Assembly: GCF_004006175.1 (NCBI RefSeq)
Contig: NZ_CP033219.1
Coordinates: 2,728,001-2,792,000, forward strand
DNA length: 64,000 nucleotides
Direction: 5' to 3'
Origin: Parasedimentitalea marina
GTDB taxonomy: Bacteria; Pseudomonadota; Alphaproteobacteria; Rhodobacterales; Rhodobacteraceae
In this document: positions 63,190 through 64,000 of the stretch, one piece after another
Position numbering within the stretch: position 1 is the first letter of the stretch
How the letters are laid out: each line of letters opens with the position of its first letter
Position numbers and translations under genes: made by a program
Notes under the pieces: generated by a model
Told to the model about the DNA's origin: nothing
The model's input: the letters and a program-made list of their open reading frames with translations, nothing else
Database searches by the model: none

Positions 63190-63495
63190 ATGTCGAACAC
63201 TGCAAAATCTCTGGTTGTCGCAAGCGCCGTAGCCGCTGCTCTGGCTGCTTCCACCACTGTTCCCGCTGCTGCTCAATCCAAAGAGAAGTGCTATGGCGTG
63301 TCGCTGGCCGGCCAAAATGACTGCGCCGCCGGTCCTGGCACAACCTGCGCTGGCACATCAGTCACCGACTATCAAGGCAATGCCTGGACACTGGTCGACG
63401 CCGGTTCATGCGTCGGCATTGAGTTGCCAAAAATGGCCGATGGCTCCGCACGCATGGGCTCTCTCGAAGCGCTAGAGCGCGACATTCCGGCCTAA
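63190..63495 (+). CDS. bufA1: DUF2282 bufferin-type precursor peptide
   Basis: The 101-residue protein starts with a Sec signal peptide (about 28 residues, ending PAAAQS) and has four Cys, at 34, 45, 53 and 74, in the DUF2282 pattern with GxNxC and [13 protein letters not shown]2282 proteins are precursors of bufferins, ribosomally made peptides whose cysteines are changed by an MNIO enzyme and which bind copper in Caulobacter. The ATG at 63190 gives the signal peptide; the frame is open to 63091. An MNIO gene follows 96 bases downstream. Confidence 0.85.
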   Translation: MSNTAKSLVVASAVAAALAASTTVPAAAQSKEKCYGVSLAGQNDCAAGPGTTCAGTSVTDYQGNAWTLVDAGSCVGIELPKMADGSARMGSLEALERDIPA

Positions 63496-63591
63496 ACCAA
63501 CACCATACACGGCGCGGCTTGATCCTTCTGGCCGCGCCGCCGTCCTCGCCGGTCCCCAGACCACCCTGCCCCGACCAGACGAGAAAGTGCT

Positions 63592-64000
63592 ATGCAGGAC
63601 AGCAACAATCGCTTCACTCAGCTGCCAGTATCGGCCGGGGTTGGCTATAAGCCGCAACATTTCACCCAGATACTGGACACCCCGGGGCCCATAGGCTGGC
63701 TGGAAGTGCACGCTGAAAATTACATGGGGGATGGGGGCCGACCACATGCCCAATTGCGCCGCCTGTCCGAACAGTTCGCCATGTCCGTGCACGGTGTCGG
63801 CCTTAGCATCGGTGGCGAAGGCCCGCTGGACAGCGATCATCTGGCCCGGCTGAAACATCTTGTCGACTGGCTGAACCCGGCCAGTTTCTCAGAACATCTG
63901 GCATGGTCTACCCATGACAGCCATTTCTATAACGATCTGCTGGCCCTGCCCTATACCAATGCCACCCTGACCCGCATCTGCGATCATATCGATCAGGTGC
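63592..64000 (+). CDS. bufB: MNIO family (DUF692) peptide-modifying enzyme, partial
   Basis: The frame starts at ATG 63592 and runs off the right edge after 136 codons. [43 protein letters not shown] and FSEHLAWS are the first metal-binding and substrate-binding motifs of multinuclear non-heme iron oxidases (MbnB, TglH, ChrH relatives). Such enzymes convert cysteines of a precursor to heterocycles. The DUF2282 gene upstream is the expected substrate. The C-terminal half and the usual DUF2063 partner would lie past the window. Confidence 0.88.
   Translation, partial: MQDSNNRFTQLPVSAGVGYKPQHFTQILDTPGPIGWLEVHAENYMGDGGRPHAQLRRLSEQFAMSVHGVGLSIGGEGPLDSDHLARLKHLVDWLNPASFSEHLAWSTHDSHFYNDLLALPYTNATLTRICDHIDQV

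Noticed and set aside
1..64000. CRISPR arrays, transposases, integrases and rRNA
   Set aside because: I scanned for regular direct repeats, DDE or tyrosine-recombinase motifs and rRNA words and saw none.

Overview
The window looks like chromosomal DNA of a marine Roseobacter-group alphaproteobacterium (Rhodobacteraceae). Support comes from a roughly 55-62% GC background, Rhodobacteraceae-style gene neighbourhoods (nadK/glyA, putR/putA, metR/metF, phaZ/phaC/phaP/phaR, a glutamine-synthetase-like polyamine cluster) and dispersed AT-core repeats of a kind I associate with this family. Coding density is high on both strands. I found no prophage, transposase, CRISPR array or rRNA. There is one tRNA, tRNA-Leu(UAA).

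Left part (1-13.2 kb): an edge fragment; a propionyl-CoA synthetase gene behind several TTTGCAAA boxes; an amidase; NAD kinase divergent from serine hydroxymethyltransferase; tRNA 2'-phosphotransferase with a DUF817 membrane protein; a PspA/YiaA envelope-stress pair with a TetR regulator and four matching TGAAC-N3-GTTCA palindromes; an esterase; the wreck of an ABC-F ATPase; a lytic transglycosylase lipoprotein. From 13.7 to 19.5 kb lies a lower-GC, translationally coupled accessory cluster (radical SAM, oxygenase-like protein, DegT aminotransferase, WbqC protein, NeuD-like acyltransferase, opposing glycosyltransferase) close to tRNA-Leu. It probably modifies a surface sugar.

Middle part (20-39.6 kb): proline catabolism (putR, putA), a rhomboid protein, an inositol-monophosphatase family gene, an oxidoreductase, one-carbon metabolism (metR, metF), a thioesterase, a DUF2235 hydrolase, an ornithine-decarboxylase-type gene with a divergent Lrp regulator, valS with a large low-GC insertion, and a compact operon of DUF1330, two TerB proteins and a PhnD-like protein without a signal peptide.

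Right part (39.8-64 kb): a basic-amino-acid-type ABC importer, one of whose permeases may start at ATT; a gamma-glutamyl-polyamine-type cluster with two glutamine-synthetase-like genes, an amidotransferase and an FAD oxidase; the complete polyhydroxybutyrate set phaR-phaP-phaC-phaZ with four PhaR-type sites; a small low-GC insertion holding a DUF3969-like gene; several alpha/beta hydrolases, one with the nucleophile serine replaced by alanine; DUF4105 and thrS. At the right edge a DUF2282 precursor and an MNIO (DUF692) enzyme, cut by the window end, form the start of a bufferin-type peptide-modification operon. That operon and the 13.7-19.5 kb cluster are the best candidates for unusual biology.
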